Position numbers and translations under genes: made by a program. The notes under the pieces are model-generated. The model worked only from the letters and a program-made list of their open reading frames with translations, was not told where the DNA came from and made no database searches. DNA of 64,000 nt from Paracoccus zhejiangensis (GTDB lineage Bacteria; Pseudomonadota; Alphaproteobacteria; Rhodobacterales; Rhodobacteraceae), in contig NZ_CP025430.1 in assembly GCF_002847445.1 (NCBI RefSeq), positions 620,001-684,000 of the forward strand. Reading direction: 5' to 3'. Below, one piece after another: positions 46,286-55,627 of the stretch; the first letter of the stretch is position 1; the number at the start of each line of letters is the position of its first letter.

Positions 46286-47659
46286 ATGGGTCTCATCGGG
46301 ATTTTCCTGTCGCTCGGCCTGCTGATGTACCTGGCCTATCGCGGCATCAACGTGCTGATCCTCGCGCCGCTGCTGGCGCTGCTGGCGACGCTGATGGCGG
46401 GCGACCTGCCGCTGCTGGCGACCTATACGCAGGTCTTCATGAAGGCGCTTGGCGGCTATGTCGTTCTCTATTTCCCGCTGTTCCTTCTGGGCGCGATCTT
46501 CGGCAAGGTGATGGCCGACAGCGGCTCGGCCCGGGTCATTGCCGAGAAGATCGTCGAGCGGGTCGGCGCCGGTCAGGCGATCACCGCCGTGGTGCTGGCC
46601 TGCGGGGTGCTGACCTATGGCGGGGTGTCGCTGTTCGTGGTGGCCTTCGCTATCTATCCGATCGCCAACGCACTGTTCCGCCGCGCGGATATCCCCAAGC
46701 GCTTGCTTCCGGCGACCATCGCGCTCGGCTCCTTCACCTTCACCATGACCGCGCTGCCCGGCACGCCGGCGATCCAGAACGCCATTCCGATGCCCTTCTT
46801 CGGCACCAATGCCTTTGCCGCGCCGCTTCTGGGTACGCTAGCGGGCGCGATCATGATCGCCGGGGGGATCCTCTGGCTCAATCGCCGCGCGGCCTGGGCG
46901 GGGGGCGAGGGCTATGGCACCCATCCGCGCATGGCCGCCGACAGCTCGCTCTCTGATGACGCCACGCTGCCGGGATTTGCGCTGGCCATTGCGCCGGTGG
47001 TGCTGGTGATCCTGTTGAACGCCAGTTTCACCTACCTGGTGATCCCGAACATGGACACGGCCTATCTCGCCCAGCCCGAATATGGCGCGACCACGATCAG
47101 CTCGGTCGCCGGTACCTGGGCGATCATCGTGGCGCTGCTGGCGGCGATCCTGCTGGCGCTGGCGCTGAACTGGTCGCGCTTTACCGAGGTGAAGGAGACG
47201 GTGAACGCCGGCACGATGGGGTCGCTGCTGCCGATCTTCAACACCGCCTCGGAAGTGGGTTATGGCGCGGTCATCGCCAGCCTGCCGGCCTTTGCCATCA
47301 TCCGCGACGCGGTGCTGGGCCTCTTCCCCGACAATCCGGTTGCCTCGCTGGCGGTTGCAGTGAACGTGCTGGCGGGGATCACCGGCTCGGCCTCGGGCGG
47401 CATGTCCATCGCGCTGAACGCGCTTGGCGAGCAGTTCGCCCAGATGGGGCAGGCGCAGGGGATCAGCATGGAGCTGATGCACCGGGTCACCGCGCTCTCC
47501 TCGGGCGGGTTCGACGCGCTGCCCCATAACGGGGCGGTCATCACGCTTCTGGGGATTTGCGGGCTGACGCACAGGCAAAGCTATGCTGATATCTTCGTCG
47601 TCGCCGTGGCGATTCCGGTCCTTGCGACCATCTGCGTGATTCTGCTCGGCTCGGTCTAG
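46286..47659 (+). CDS. GntP family permease, probably for a short-chain hydroxy/keto acid
   Basis: 457 residues with about 12 hydrophobic helices. GntP signatures include G-A-I-F-G-K-V-M-x-D-S-G-S-A and the A-L-P-G-T-P-A-I-Q-N-A-I-P loop. The gene 28 bases downstream encodes a CoA-transferase, so 3-hydroxybutyrate, acetoacetate or a similar acid is more likely the substrate than gluconate. The substrate is inferred. Confidence 0.88.
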   Translation: MGLIGIFLSLGLLMYLAYRGINVLILAPLLALLATLMAGDLPLLATYTQVFMKALGGYVVLYFPLFLLGAIFGKVMADSGSARVIAEKIVERVGAGQAITAVVLACGVLTYGGVSLFVVAFAIYPIANALFRRADIPKRLLPATIALGSFTFTMTALPGTPAIQNAIPMPFFGTNAFAAPLLGTLAGAIMIAGGILWLNRRAAWAGGEGYGTHPRMAADSSLSDDATLPGFALAIAPVVLVILLNASFTYLVIPNMDTAYLAQPEYGATTISSVAGTWAIIVALLAAILLALALNWSRFTEVKETVNAGTMGSLLPIFNTASEVGYGAVIASLPAFAIIRDAVLGLFPDNPVASLAVAVNVLAGITGSASGGMSIALNALGEQFAQMGQAQGISMELMHRVTALSSGGFDALPHNGAVITLLGICGLTHRQSYADIFVVAVAIPVLATICVILLGSV

Positions 47660-47687
47660 TCCCGGCGGGCAAGCGAAAGGGCTGCCC

Positions 47688-49613
47688 ATGTCGAACAAGG
47701 TCGTCTCCGCCCGCGATGCCGCGGCGCTGGTGCATTCCGGCGATACCGTCACCACCTCGGGCTTCGTGGGTGCGGGGGTGCCGGACGGGCTGCTGAAGGC
47801 GCTTGGTGACCGTTACGCCGAAGATGGCGAGCCGCGCGATCTGACGCTGCTCTTTGCCGCCGGGCAGGGCGATGGCAAGGGCAGAGGCCTCGACCGGCTG
47901 GCCGCGCCCGGGCTGGTCAAACGGGTGATTGGCGGGCATTGGGGGCTGATCCCGAAACTTGGCGCCATGGCCGTCAGGGGCGAGATCGAGGGCTGGAACT
48001 TCCCGCAGGGTGTCATCAGCCACCTGTTCCGGGACATCGCCGCGGGAAAGCCCGGCACCATCAGCCATGTCGGGCTGGAGACCTTTGTCGATCCGCGTCT
48101 TGGCGGTGGCCGGGTCAGCGCGGCGGCGCAGGATGATCTGGTTGAGCTGATCCAGCTCGGCGGGGTCGAGCGGCTCTTCTATCACGCCCTGCCGATCCAC
48201 GTGGCGCTGCTGCGCGGCTCGACCGCTGACGAGCGCGGCAATATCACCATGGAGCGCGAGGCGCTGATCCTTGACAACCTCGCGCAGGCGATGGCGGCGC
48301 GGAACTCGGGCGGCGTGGTGATCGTGCAGGTCGACCAGATCGTCTCGGGCGGCAGCCTGCCCGCGCGCGAGGTGGTCATCCCCGGCGCACTGGTCGACGC
48401 CGTGGTGCAGGCCCCGGCGGAATTGCACCCGCAGACCTATGCCAGCCAGTACAACCGCTATTTCACCGGCCGCTATCGCGCGCCCGAGGGTGGGGCCGCG
48501 CCGATGGCGCTGGACCTGCGCAAGGTCATCGCCAGGCGCTGCGCCTTCGAACTGCCGATCGGCGGGGTGGTCAACCTGGGCATCGGCATGCCCGAGGGGG
48601 TTTCGGCGGTGGCGGCGGAAGAGGGGCTTCTCTCTCACGTCACCCTGACAGCCGAGCCCGGCGTGATCGGCGGGCAGCCGGCCTCGGGTCTCGATTTCGG
48701 CGCGGCGATCAATACCGAGGCGATCATCGCCCAGAACCAGCAATTCGACTTCTACGATGGCGGCGGGCTGGACATGACCTGCCTTGGCATGGCCGAGGTC
48801 GATGGGCAGGGCAATGTGAATGTCAGCCGCTTCGGGCCCAAGCTGGCAGGGGCGGGCGGCTTCATCAATATCAGCCAGAACGCCCGTCGCGTGGTCTTTG
48901 CCGGCACGTTTACGGCGGGCGGGCTGGCGGCGCGGATCGGCGATGGCCGGCTGGAGATCGCAGCCGAGGGCCAGTCGCGGAAGTTCATCGAGGCGGTCGA
49001 ACAGATCACCTTCTCGGGTGCGCGGGCAGGCCGCCTGCGCCAGCCGGTGATGTTCGTGACCGAGCGCTGCGTCTTTGAGTTGCGGCCCGACGGCGTGCAC
49101 CTGACCGAGATCGCGCCGGGCGTTGATATGGGGCGGGATATCCTGTCGCAGATGGGCTTTGCGCCGATCTTCGGTGAGCCCCTGCCAATGGACCCGCGCA
49201 TCTTCACCGATGCGCCGATGGGCCTGCGCGAGGAGATGCTGGAGATCCCGCTGTCGCGCCGCATCCACCTGGACCCCGACCGTCAGATCCTGTTCATCAA
49301 CCTCGCCCGCATGGCGATCCGCGACGCGGGCGACGTGGCGGCGGTGAAGCAGGCGGTGGAGCAGGCGGTGGCGGGGCTGGGCCACCGGGTCGATGCGGTG
49401 GTGAATTACGACTTCACCCGCATCGACGAGCGCATCCAGCATGACTGGGCGGCGATGGTCGGCGATCTCGAGGACCGGCTTTACGGGCGGGTGACGCGTT
49501 ATTCCGGCTCGGCCTTCCTGCGCCGCCGCTTGGGCGAGACGCTGGAGGCGCGGCGGCGCACCACCATCTATGAAAGCGAGGCGGCGGCGCGGGCGGCGCT
49601 GCGGGAGGGCTGA
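47688..49613 (+). CDS. Acyl-CoA:acetate/3-ketoacid CoA-transferase, fused alpha-beta (YdiF type)
   Basis: 641 residues combining both family I CoA-transferase halves in one chain. The catalytic Glu is in L-T-A-E-P-G-V-I-G-G (about 327), and the N-terminal half carries G-F-V-G-A-G-V-P-D-G. Transfers CoA between acetyl-CoA (or another donor) and a short-chain acid so that it can be oxidised. Paired with the GntP permease, it makes a two-gene uptake-and-activation unit. Confidence 0.93.
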   Translation: MSNKVVSARDAAALVHSGDTVTTSGFVGAGVPDGLLKALGDRYAEDGEPRDLTLLFAAGQGDGKGRGLDRLAAPGLVKRVIGGHWGLIPKLGAMAVRGEIEGWNFPQGVISHLFRDIAAGKPGTISHVGLETFVDPRLGGGRVSAAAQDDLVELIQLGGVERLFYHALPIHVALLRGSTADERGNITMEREALILDNLAQAMAARNSGGVVIVQVDQIVSGGSLPAREVVIPGALVDAVVQAPAELHPQTYASQYNRYFTGRYRAPEGGAAPMALDLRKVIARRCAFELPIGGVVNLGIGMPEGVSAVAAEEGLLSHVTLTAEPGVIGGQPASGLDFGAAINTEAIIAQNQQFDFYDGGGLDMTCLGMAEVDGQGNVNVSRFGPKLAGAGGFINISQNARRVVFAGTFTAGGLAARIGDGRLEIAAEGQSRKFIEAVEQITFSGARAGRLRQPVMFVTERCVFELRPDGVHLTEIAPGVDMGRDILSQMGFAPIFGEPLPMDPRIFTDAPMGLREEMLEIPLSRRIHLDPDRQILFINLARMAIRDAGDVAAVKQAVEQAVAGLGHRVDAVVNYDFTRIDERIQHDWAAMVGDLEDRLYGRVTRYSGSAFLRRRLGETLEARRRTTIYESEAAARAALREG

Positions 49614-49705
49614 GCCTCACGCGGAAGTGAGCCGCAACGCGACCTCTGGTTGAGGGGCAGGGCGCGGATTTCGGGCTATCATCCCCGAAAGCCGGAGTGA
49701 CGCCC

Positions 49706-50527
49706 ATGCCCCAGACATCCGCCGTCATCGCCTTCCTCGCCTACCTTCTGGCCCTGCCCGCCGCCGCGCAGGATCGGCGCTACAGCCATTGCATCGCCAT
49801 CGCCGAGGCCGCGCCGGGGATCGAGTTCCTGCAACAGGCCAGCTGGACCGACCCGGTGCCCGAGCGCAGCCTGCGCATCAGCTATGTCGATCATTCGATG
49901 TTCCTGATCCAGAGCGAGGGCGGCGTGGACATCGTTACCGACTATAACGGCTATCTGGGTCCGACCACATTCCGCCCCGATGCGGTGACGATGAATCGTG
50001 CGCATTCAAGTCATTGGTCGGAAAATCTCGACGGAATAGAGCATGTGTTCCGCGGCTGGTCGGAGCAGTTCGGCATCGGTGCGGATCATCATGCCGAGTT
50101 GGGAGACGTGCTGATCCGCAATGTCACCACCGATATCCGCAGCTTTGGCGCGGTCGAAGAGAACGGCAATTCCATCTTCGTTTTCGAGCTGGCCAATCTC
50201 TGCGTCGCCCATCTGGGCCATCTGCATCAGGAGCCGAGCGACGCCCAGTATGCCGCGCTTGGCCGGGTCGATGTGCTGATGGTGCCGGTTGATGGCAGCA
50301 TGACCATGGCGCAATCGGTGATGATGCGCGTGGTCGAACGGCTGCACAGCTCGCTGGTCATCCCGATGCACTGGTTCAACGATGGCCGGCTCGAGGCGTT
50401 TCTGGCCGGCATGTCGGGCGAGTTCCGGGTCGAGCGGCCGGGGATCAGCGAGGTGACGGTTTCGCTTGGCACGCTGCCGCCGCAGCCGACGATCCTGGTG
50501 CTGGAGCCGCAGGGGCTGGTGGAGTGA
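49706..50527 (+). CDS. Secreted MBL-fold-like hydrolase, unknown substrate
   Basis: 273 residues from ATG 49706 (GGAG nine bases upstream; GTG 49697 is too close to it). Signal peptide ends A-A-A-Q. Features of the UlaG/beta-lactamase superfamily 3 group are visible: D-H-S-M-F-L-I, A-H-S-S-H-W in place of the usual H-x-H-x-D, V-A-H-L-G-H-L-H and I-P-M-H-W-F. The altered first metal motif makes the activity uncertain. Confidence 0.75.
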   Translation: MPQTSAVIAFLAYLLALPAAAQDRRYSHCIAIAEAAPGIEFLQQASWTDPVPERSLRISYVDHSMFLIQSEGGVDIVTDYNGYLGPTTFRPDAVTMNRAHSSHWSENLDGIEHVFRGWSEQFGIGADHHAELGDVLIRNVTTDIRSFGAVEENGNSIFVFELANLCVAHLGHLHQEPSDAQYAALGRVDVLMVPVDGSMTMAQSVMMRVVERLHSSLVIPMHWFNDGRLEAFLAGMSGEFRVERPGISEVTVSLGTLPPQPTILVLEPQGLVE

Positions 50528-50573
50528 CCGGCCGCCTGCAGACCCCGCCCGGGGACAAGGGCGAAGCCCGCCC

Positions 50574-50708
50574 GGGCCAGCGCCGGCCCGTCCCCCGGGC
50601 AGGCGCTTTGGTGCCGCTGGTCCTGCATTCAGGCAGAAGAGGGGCTTGGCACCATAAAGCACATCGTTCCGGCCCCGGCAGCGCCTTCCCACGGGCCGGC
50701 GCTGGCCC
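50574..50708. repeat. Dispersed imperfect-palindrome repeat, copy B
   Basis: 135 bp between two convergent genes. Ends are a perfect 18-bp inverted repeat (left arm 50574-50591, right arm 50691-50708; the left arm ends GCGCCGGCCCGT). Shares the 26-base identical core (50601-50626) and most flanking sequence with copy A at 10957-11093. Reading frames across the two copies are not conserved as protein, so this is non-coding. Confidence 0.8.
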
Positions 50709-50720
50709 TCTGTTCCGCAG

Positions 50721-51881
50721 TCAGCTGCGCCATTGCGACACGCAGGGGATCTTCTCCCGGTCCGCGCGCTCGGCATATTTCCGGGCGATCTCCTGTACCT
50801 CGGCCAGAAGCCCGTCCTGAAGCTTGATCGGCTCCAGTCCCAGACCGAGGAAACGGTCATTGGCGACGTGCAACTCGTTCTCGTCGGCCTCGTTCCTTGG
50901 GTTCTTCAGGAAGGCCACCTCGGCCCCGGTCTGATCGGCGATCATCTGCGCCAGGTCGCGGACGCGGTGGGTCTCGGTCATCTGGTTCAGGATGTTCACC
51001 CGCTCGCCCTTCTGCGGCGGGTTCGACAGCGCCAGCTCGATGCAGCGGCAAGTGTCCTGAATGTGGATGAAGGCGCGGGTCTGGCCGCCGGTGCCGTGGA
51101 CGGTCAGCGGATAGTTCACCGCCGCCTGCATCAGGAAGCGGTTCAGCACCGTGCCGTAATCTCCATCATAGTCGAAACGGTTGATCAGCCGTTCATCCAG
51201 CCGGGTCTCCTCCGTCTGGGTCCCCCAGACGATGCCCTGATGCAGGTCGGTGATCCGCACCCCGTCATTCTTGTTGTAGTAGAAGAAGAACAGCTGATCC
51301 TGGGTCTTGGTCATGTGGTAGATGCTGCCCGGATTGGCCGGATAGAGGATCTCCTGACGGTGAGGTCCGTTCTCGGTTTCGACCAGAACATCTAGATAAC
51401 CTTCGGGAATTTTCATTCCCGCTGTGCCATAGCCATAGACGCCCATGGTGCCCAGATGCACCAGGTGGATGTCCTGCCCGCTTTCCACGATGGCGGCCAG
51501 CACGTCATTGGTGGCGTTCAGGTTGTTGTTGACGGTGTAACGCTTGTGCCAGCTCGATTTCATCGAATAGGGCGCGGCGCGCTGCTCGGCGAAATGGATC
51601 ACCGCATCGGGCTTTTCCTCGCGCAGAAGCGTCAGTAGCCGGTGGTAATGCTCGCCCACGGTGAAGTTTTCAAAGCGGATCTCGCGGCCAGTCAGTTCCT
51701 TCCACGCCCGGATGCGCTCGCCAAGCGGGCGGATCGGGGTCAGCGAGGTGACCTCAAGCTCCACGTCGATCTTGCGGCGCGAGAGGTTGTCGACGATCAC
51801 GACGTCATGGCCGCGGGCGGAAAGATGCAGGGCCGAGGGCCAGCCGCAAAAGCCGTCGCCGCCGAGGATAATGATTTTCAT
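50721..51881 (-). CDS. sqdB: UDP-sulfoquinovose synthase
   Basis: 386 residues from ATG 51881 (site AAGGAA). Short-chain epimerase family: NAD loop G-G-D-G-F-C-G-W-P near the N-terminus, catalytic Thr in L-G-T-M-G-V-Y-G and Y-x3-K in Y-H-M-T-K. R-R-K-I-D in the early region is typical of SqdB. Forms UDP-sulfoquinovose for sulfolipid. No other sqd gene is adjacent. Confidence 0.93.
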   Translation of the reverse strand: MKIIILGGDGFCGWPSALHLSARGHDVVIVDNLSRRKIDVELEVTSLTPIRPLGERIRAWKELTGREIRFENFTVGEHYHRLLTLLREEKPDAVIHFAEQRAAPYSMKSSWHKRYTVNNNLNATNDVLAAIVESGQDIHLVHLGTMGVYGYGTAGMKIPEGYLDVLVETENGPHRQEILYPANPGSIYHMTKTQDQLFFFYYNKNDGVRITDLHQGIVWGTQTEETRLDERLINRFDYDGDYGTVLNRFLMQAAVNYPLTVHGTGGQTRAFIHIQDTCRCIELALSNPPQKGERVNILNQMTETHRVRDLAQMIADQTGAEVAFLKNPRNEADENELHVANDRFLGLGLEPIKLQDGLLAEVQEIARKYAERADREKIPCVSQWRS

Positions 51882-52065
51882 GAATGGGGTTCCTTGTTCA
51901 ACCGGGCGGGTCTCGGGGACCGATGGGGCAAGGCAAAGGGCAATGCGCAAGGCTCCGGCTGTGGTGCTGGGGGAATGCTTATCGCCGCGGTCCGGGCACC
52001 GCAACCTCGGCAGCCGGGCCGGGGGCCCGCTGCGCAAAATATCGCAAATCTGTCATTTTTCCCGG

Positions 52066-53097
52066 CTAGATCCGGTCCGAACCGCGCGGCGCGATCAGCC
52101 GGGCCAGCACGCCGTCGCGGGTGACGCGCCCGCCGCCCTCGACCGGCAGCGATGCGTGTTCCGCCAGCCGTCCCATCACCTCGCGCACCGGCAGGTCGCG
52201 GGGCAGCGGCGCCCCCTCGGCCTCGCCGGGTTCGACCATGTCCTCGGCGGTCAACACGCCAAGCGGGTTCATATGGGCGACGAAATCGGCGACATAGCCA
52301 TTGACCGGGTTGGCGATGATCTCGCGCGCGGTGCCGATCTGGACGATGCGCCCGCCCTCCATCAGCGCGATGCGATTGCCCAGCTTGAAGGCCTCGTCGA
52401 GGTCATGGCTGACGAAGACGATGGTGCGCCGGGTCTTGGCCTGCAATTCCAGCAGTTCATCCTGCAGCCGGGTGCGGATCAGTGGATCCAGCGCCGAGAA
52501 GGGTTCGTCCATCAAGAGGATCGGCGCCTCGGTGGCAAAGGCGCGGGCAAGGCCAACGCGCTGCTGCATCCCGCCCGAAAGATCGCCAACCTTGCGATCG
52601 GCCCAATCGGTCAACCCGACGGTGGCCAGCTGCCGGTCCACCTTCTCGGCGCGCTCGGCGGGCGAGAGGCCCGCGAGTTCCAGCCCCAGCCCGACATTCT
52701 CGCGCACCGTGCGCCAAGGCAGCAGGCCGAATTGCTGGAAGACCATCGCCACCTGCCTCAGGCGGATATCACGCAGCGCCCGCTTTCCCGCGCCGGTCAC
52801 CGAGGTCATGCCTTCGTCGGTGCGCACCCGCACCTCGCCGCGGCAGACATCATTCAGCGCATTGACCGCGCGCAGCAGCGTGGACTTGCCCGAGCCCGAG
52901 AGGCCCATCAGCACCAGGATCTCGCCCTGCTTCACTGACAGGCTGCAATCATGCACGCCCAGCACCTGCCCGGTCTCGGCCTTGATCGGCCCGCGCTCCA
53001 GCCCCTGGTCCATCAGCGGCAGGGCGCTTTCGGGCTTGTCACCGAAGACGATGCAGACCCGGTCGAATTCGACGGCATTCTCGCCCATTTCGGCCAT
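52066..53097 (-). CDS. choV: Choline/betaine ABC transporter ATP-binding protein
   Basis: 343 residues from ATG 53097 (TGATG with choW). Walker A G-L-S-G-S-G-K-S-T, signature L-S-G-G-M-Q-Q-R-V, Walker B I-L-L-M-D-E-P-F-S-A-L-D. The C-terminal extension contains a CBS-like domain as in ProV/OpuAA. Last gene of choXWV, next to the choline oxidation genes. Confidence 0.94.
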   Translation of the reverse strand: MAEMGENAVEFDRVCIVFGDKPESALPLMDQGLERGPIKAETGQVLGVHDCSLSVKQGEILVLMGLSGSGKSTLLRAVNALNDVCRGEVRVRTDEGMTSVTGAGKRALRDIRLRQVAMVFQQFGLLPWRTVRENVGLGLELAGLSPAERAEKVDRQLATVGLTDWADRKVGDLSGGMQQRVGLARAFATEAPILLMDEPFSALDPLIRTRLQDELLELQAKTRRTIVFVSHDLDEAFKLGNRIALMEGGRIVQIGTAREIIANPVNGYVADFVAHMNPLGVLTAEDMVEPGEAEGAPLPRDLPVREVMGRLAEHASLPVEGGGRVTRDGVLARLIAPRGSDRI

Positions 53098-53942
53098 CAC
53101 CGATCCTCCATCCGCAGCATCCGGTCCAGCATGATCGCCACGATGACGATGATGAAGCCGGATTCGAACCCAAGCGCCGTGTTCACGCTGTTCAGTGCCC
53201 GGACCACTGGCACGCCAAGCCCCGAGGCCCCGACCAGCGCGGCGATAACGACCATGGACAGCGACAGCATGATGGTCTGGTTCAGCCCGGCCATGATCTG
53301 CGGCAGGGCGCTTGGCAGTTCGACCTTCCACAAGAGTTGCCGGGGCGTGGCGCCGAAGGCGGTGGCGGCCTCGATCAGCGACATCGGGGTGGAGGAGATG
53401 CCCAGATGCGTCAGCCGGATCGGCGCGGGCAGGACAAAGATCACCGTGGCGATCAGGCCCGGCACCATGCCGATGCCGAAGAAGACGATGGCCGGGATCA
53501 GGTAGACGAAGGTCGGCAGTGTCTGCATCAGGTCCAGCACGGGGCGCACCCAGGCATAGAGCCTCGGCCGGTGCGCAACCGCGATGCCGATCGGCACGCC
53601 GACCGCCATGCAGACCACGCAGGCCGACAGCACCAGCGTCAGCGACTGCATGGTCTCTTCCCAGTAATCCTGGTTGAGGATGAAGAGGAGGCCCAGAAGC
53701 ACCAGCAGGCAGGTCTTCCAGTTCTTCTGCAGGAACCACGTCAGCGCCACGAAGACCCCGATCAGCACGAAGGGATGCGGCGTCTCCAAGAGCCAGAGGA
53801 TGCCGGCGATCAGCGCGTTCAGCCCGTCCGAGATGGCCTCAAACAGCCATGCGGCATGGGCGTTCAGCCAGTCGAAAACCGCCTTTGCCCCCTTGCCGAC
53901 CGGGATCTTGTGATCGGTCACCAGATTGGTCAGTTGCTCCAT
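53097..53942 (-). CDS. choW: Choline ABC transporter permease
   Basis: 281 residues, six or more hydrophobic helices and the binding-protein-dependent permease EAA loop (E-A-A-T-A-F-G-A-T-P-R-Q-L-L-W). Matches ProW/ChoW; the start W-L-N-A-H-A-A-W-L-F is typical of the choline subgroup. Separated from choX by a perfect hairpin. Confidence 0.94.
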   Translation of the reverse strand: MEQLTNLVTDHKIPVGKGAKAVFDWLNAHAAWLFEAISDGLNALIAGILWLLETPHPFVLIGVFVALTWFLQKNWKTCLLVLLGLLFILNQDYWEETMQSLTLVLSACVVCMAVGVPIGIAVAHRPRLYAWVRPVLDLMQTLPTFVYLIPAIVFFGIGMVPGLIATVIFVLPAPIRLTHLGISSTPMSLIEAATAFGATPRQLLWKVELPSALPQIMAGLNQTIMLSLSMVVIAALVGASGLGVPVVRALNSVNTALGFESGFIIVIVAIMLDRMLRMEDR

Positions 53943-53977
53943 TCAGCGCGTCCCTGCTTTCCCGGTCTCGTTATGAA

Positions 53978-54002
53978 ACCGGCCCGCGCGTCGCGGGCCG
54001 GT
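53978..54002 (-). other. Intercistronic hairpin between choX and choW
   Basis: ACCGGCCCGCG and CGCGGGCCGGT form a perfect 11-bp stem around three bases. No T run follows on the minus strand. Such structures downstream of a binding-protein gene usually stabilise its message, giving more ChoX than ChoW/V. Confidence 0.6.
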
Positions 54003-54025
54003 ATGGTTCATGACACTGGCGGCGT

Positions 54026-54967
54026 TCAGCCTGCCAGCGCCTCGGTCAGCGCCGCCTTGGCATCGCCGCCGTCAAAGGTGGTCACGCCGTCGAGCCAGGG
54101 GGTGGCGGCGTCGGGATTGGCGGTCAGCCACTCCTTGGCGGCATCGGCCGGGTCGGCGCCGTCATTCAGGATCTTGCCCATCACCTCGTTTTCCAGTGCC
54201 AGGGTGAACTCGAGATTTTGCAGGAATTTCCCGACATTGGGGCAGGCTGCGACATAGCCGGCGCGGGTATTCGTTGCCACCTCGGCGCCGCCCAGGTTGG
54301 GGCCAAAGACCTCGTCGCCGCCTTCCAGATAGGTCAGCTCATGCGCGGCGTTCATCGGGTGGGGTTCCCAACCGAGGAAGACGATCGGCTCGCTGGCCTG
54401 ATCGGCGCGGGTGACCTGCGCCAGCATCCCCTGTTCGCTCGATTCGACCACCTCGAAGGTACCCAGCCCGAACTTGTCCCCGGCCACCATGTCGAGCAGC
54501 AGGCGGTTGCCGTCATTGCCCGGCTCGATGCCATAGATCTTGCCGTCCAGCGCATCCTTGTGCTCGGCGATCTTCTCGAAGCTGTCGATGCCCAGATCCT
54601 TGCCGGCCTTGTTGGTCGCCAGCGTGTATTTCGCGCCCGTCAGGTTGGTGCGCACCGTGTCGACCGTGCCGGCATCGCGGTAGGGGGCAATGTCGGCCTC
54701 CATCGTCGGCATCCAGTTGCCAAGGAACACGTCCACATCATCCGTCGACAGCGCTGTGTAGGTCACCGGCACCGACAGGACCTTGATCTCGGTGTCATAG
54801 CCGAGCGCCTGCAGGATCGTCGTCGCCACCGCCGTGGTGGCGGTGATGTCGGTCCAGCCGACATCCGAGAAGACGATGGATTTGCAGTCCTCGGCTTCCT
54901 GCGACAGCGCCGGGCCGGCCAGTGCGGTGGCGGCCAGTGCGGCGGCGATGATGCGGGTGAGTGTCAT
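54026..54967 (-). CDS. choX: Choline ABC transporter substrate-binding protein
   Basis: 313 residues with a signal peptide (cleavage at A-L-S-Q). OpuAC/ChoX fold; conserved S-D-V-G-W-T-D-I-T, L-G-N-W-M-P-T-M, I-V-F-L-G-W-E-P-H-P-M-N supply aromatic residues for a quaternary-amine cage. Divergent from betI with a BetI-type operator between them. Confidence 0.95.
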   Translation of the reverse strand: MTLTRIIAAALAATALAGPALSQEAEDCKSIVFSDVGWTDITATTAVATTILQALGYDTEIKVLSVPVTYTALSTDDVDVFLGNWMPTMEADIAPYRDAGTVDTVRTNLTGAKYTLATNKAGKDLGIDSFEKIAEHKDALDGKIYGIEPGNDGNRLLLDMVAGDKFGLGTFEVVESSEQGMLAQVTRADQASEPIVFLGWEPHPMNAAHELTYLEGGDEVFGPNLGGAEVATNTRAGYVAACPNVGKFLQNLEFTLALENEVMGKILNDGADPADAAKEWLTANPDAATPWLDGVTTFDGGDAKAALTEALAG

Positions 54968-54988
54968 GTTTATCTCCCTGTTTTGTTG

Positions 54989-55002
54989 ATTGACCAGTCA
55001 AT
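54989..55002. promoter_or_regulatory. BetI-type operator in the choX-betI divergent region
   Basis: ATTGACCAGTCAAT: 6-bp arms ATTGAC and GTCAAT two bases apart, embedded in TTGATTGACCAGTCAATTAA. It matches the form of BetI boxes (self-complementary TTGA-type dyads). It lies 21 bases upstream of the choX start and 58 bases before betI, so one dimer could control both directions. Confidence 0.75.
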
Positions 55003-55060
55003 TAAAAACCTGATACGCGCTAAAGACGCAACTTTTTTCTTACGCCGGGGGTGTGATCCC

Positions 55061-55627
55061 ATGCCCAAGCTCGGGGCCGAGCCTATCCGAAAAGCCGCGC
55101 TGATCAACGCGGCAATTGCTGCCGTCGGGCGGGCGGGCAGCCTTGATGTGACGGTGGCCCAGATAGCCCGCGAGGCGGGCATGTCCTCGGCGCTGGCGCA
55201 TCATTATTTCGGCTCGAAGGACCAGATGTTCCTCGCTGCGATGCGCCATGTGCTGAACGGATACCGCGATTCGGTGCGTGATCGTCTGCCGGGTGGCGCC
55301 CCGCGCAAGCGGCTGGACGCGATCATCGCCGCCAGTTTCGACGAGCCGAACTTCCATCAGGAGGTGATCAGCGCCTGGCTGAATTTCTACGCGCTTTCAC
55401 GGGTGAACGATCAGGCCGCGCGGCTGCTGACGGTCTATCACCGCCGGCTGCGCTCGAACCTGCTGGTGGCGCTGCGGCCACTGACCGACCGGCCCGAGCG
55501 GGTGGCCGACACGCTGGCGGCGCTGATCGACGGGGTTTACCTGCGCGCCGCCCTTGGCCGTGGCCCCGCCAATGGCGCGGCGGCGATCCGCATGATTGAC
55601 GATTATCTGAACGAGACCCTGAAATGA
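55061..55627 (+). CDS. betI: Choline-responsive repressor BetI
   Basis: 188 residues from ATG 55061. TetR family; N-terminal HTH with [19 protein letters not shown] and later [10 protein letters not shown], standard in BetI. Represses bet/cho genes without choline. First gene of betI-betB-GST-betA; overlaps betB by ATGA. Confidence 0.95.
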   Translation: MPKLGAEPIRKAALINAAIAAVGRAGSLDVTVAQIAREAGMSSALAHHYFGSKDQMFLAAMRHVLNGYRDSVRDRLPGGAPRKRLDAIIAASFDEPNFHQEVISAWLNFYALSRVNDQAARLLTVYHRRLRSNLLVALRPLTDRPERVADTLAALIDGVYLRAALGRGPANGAAAIRMIDDYLNETLK

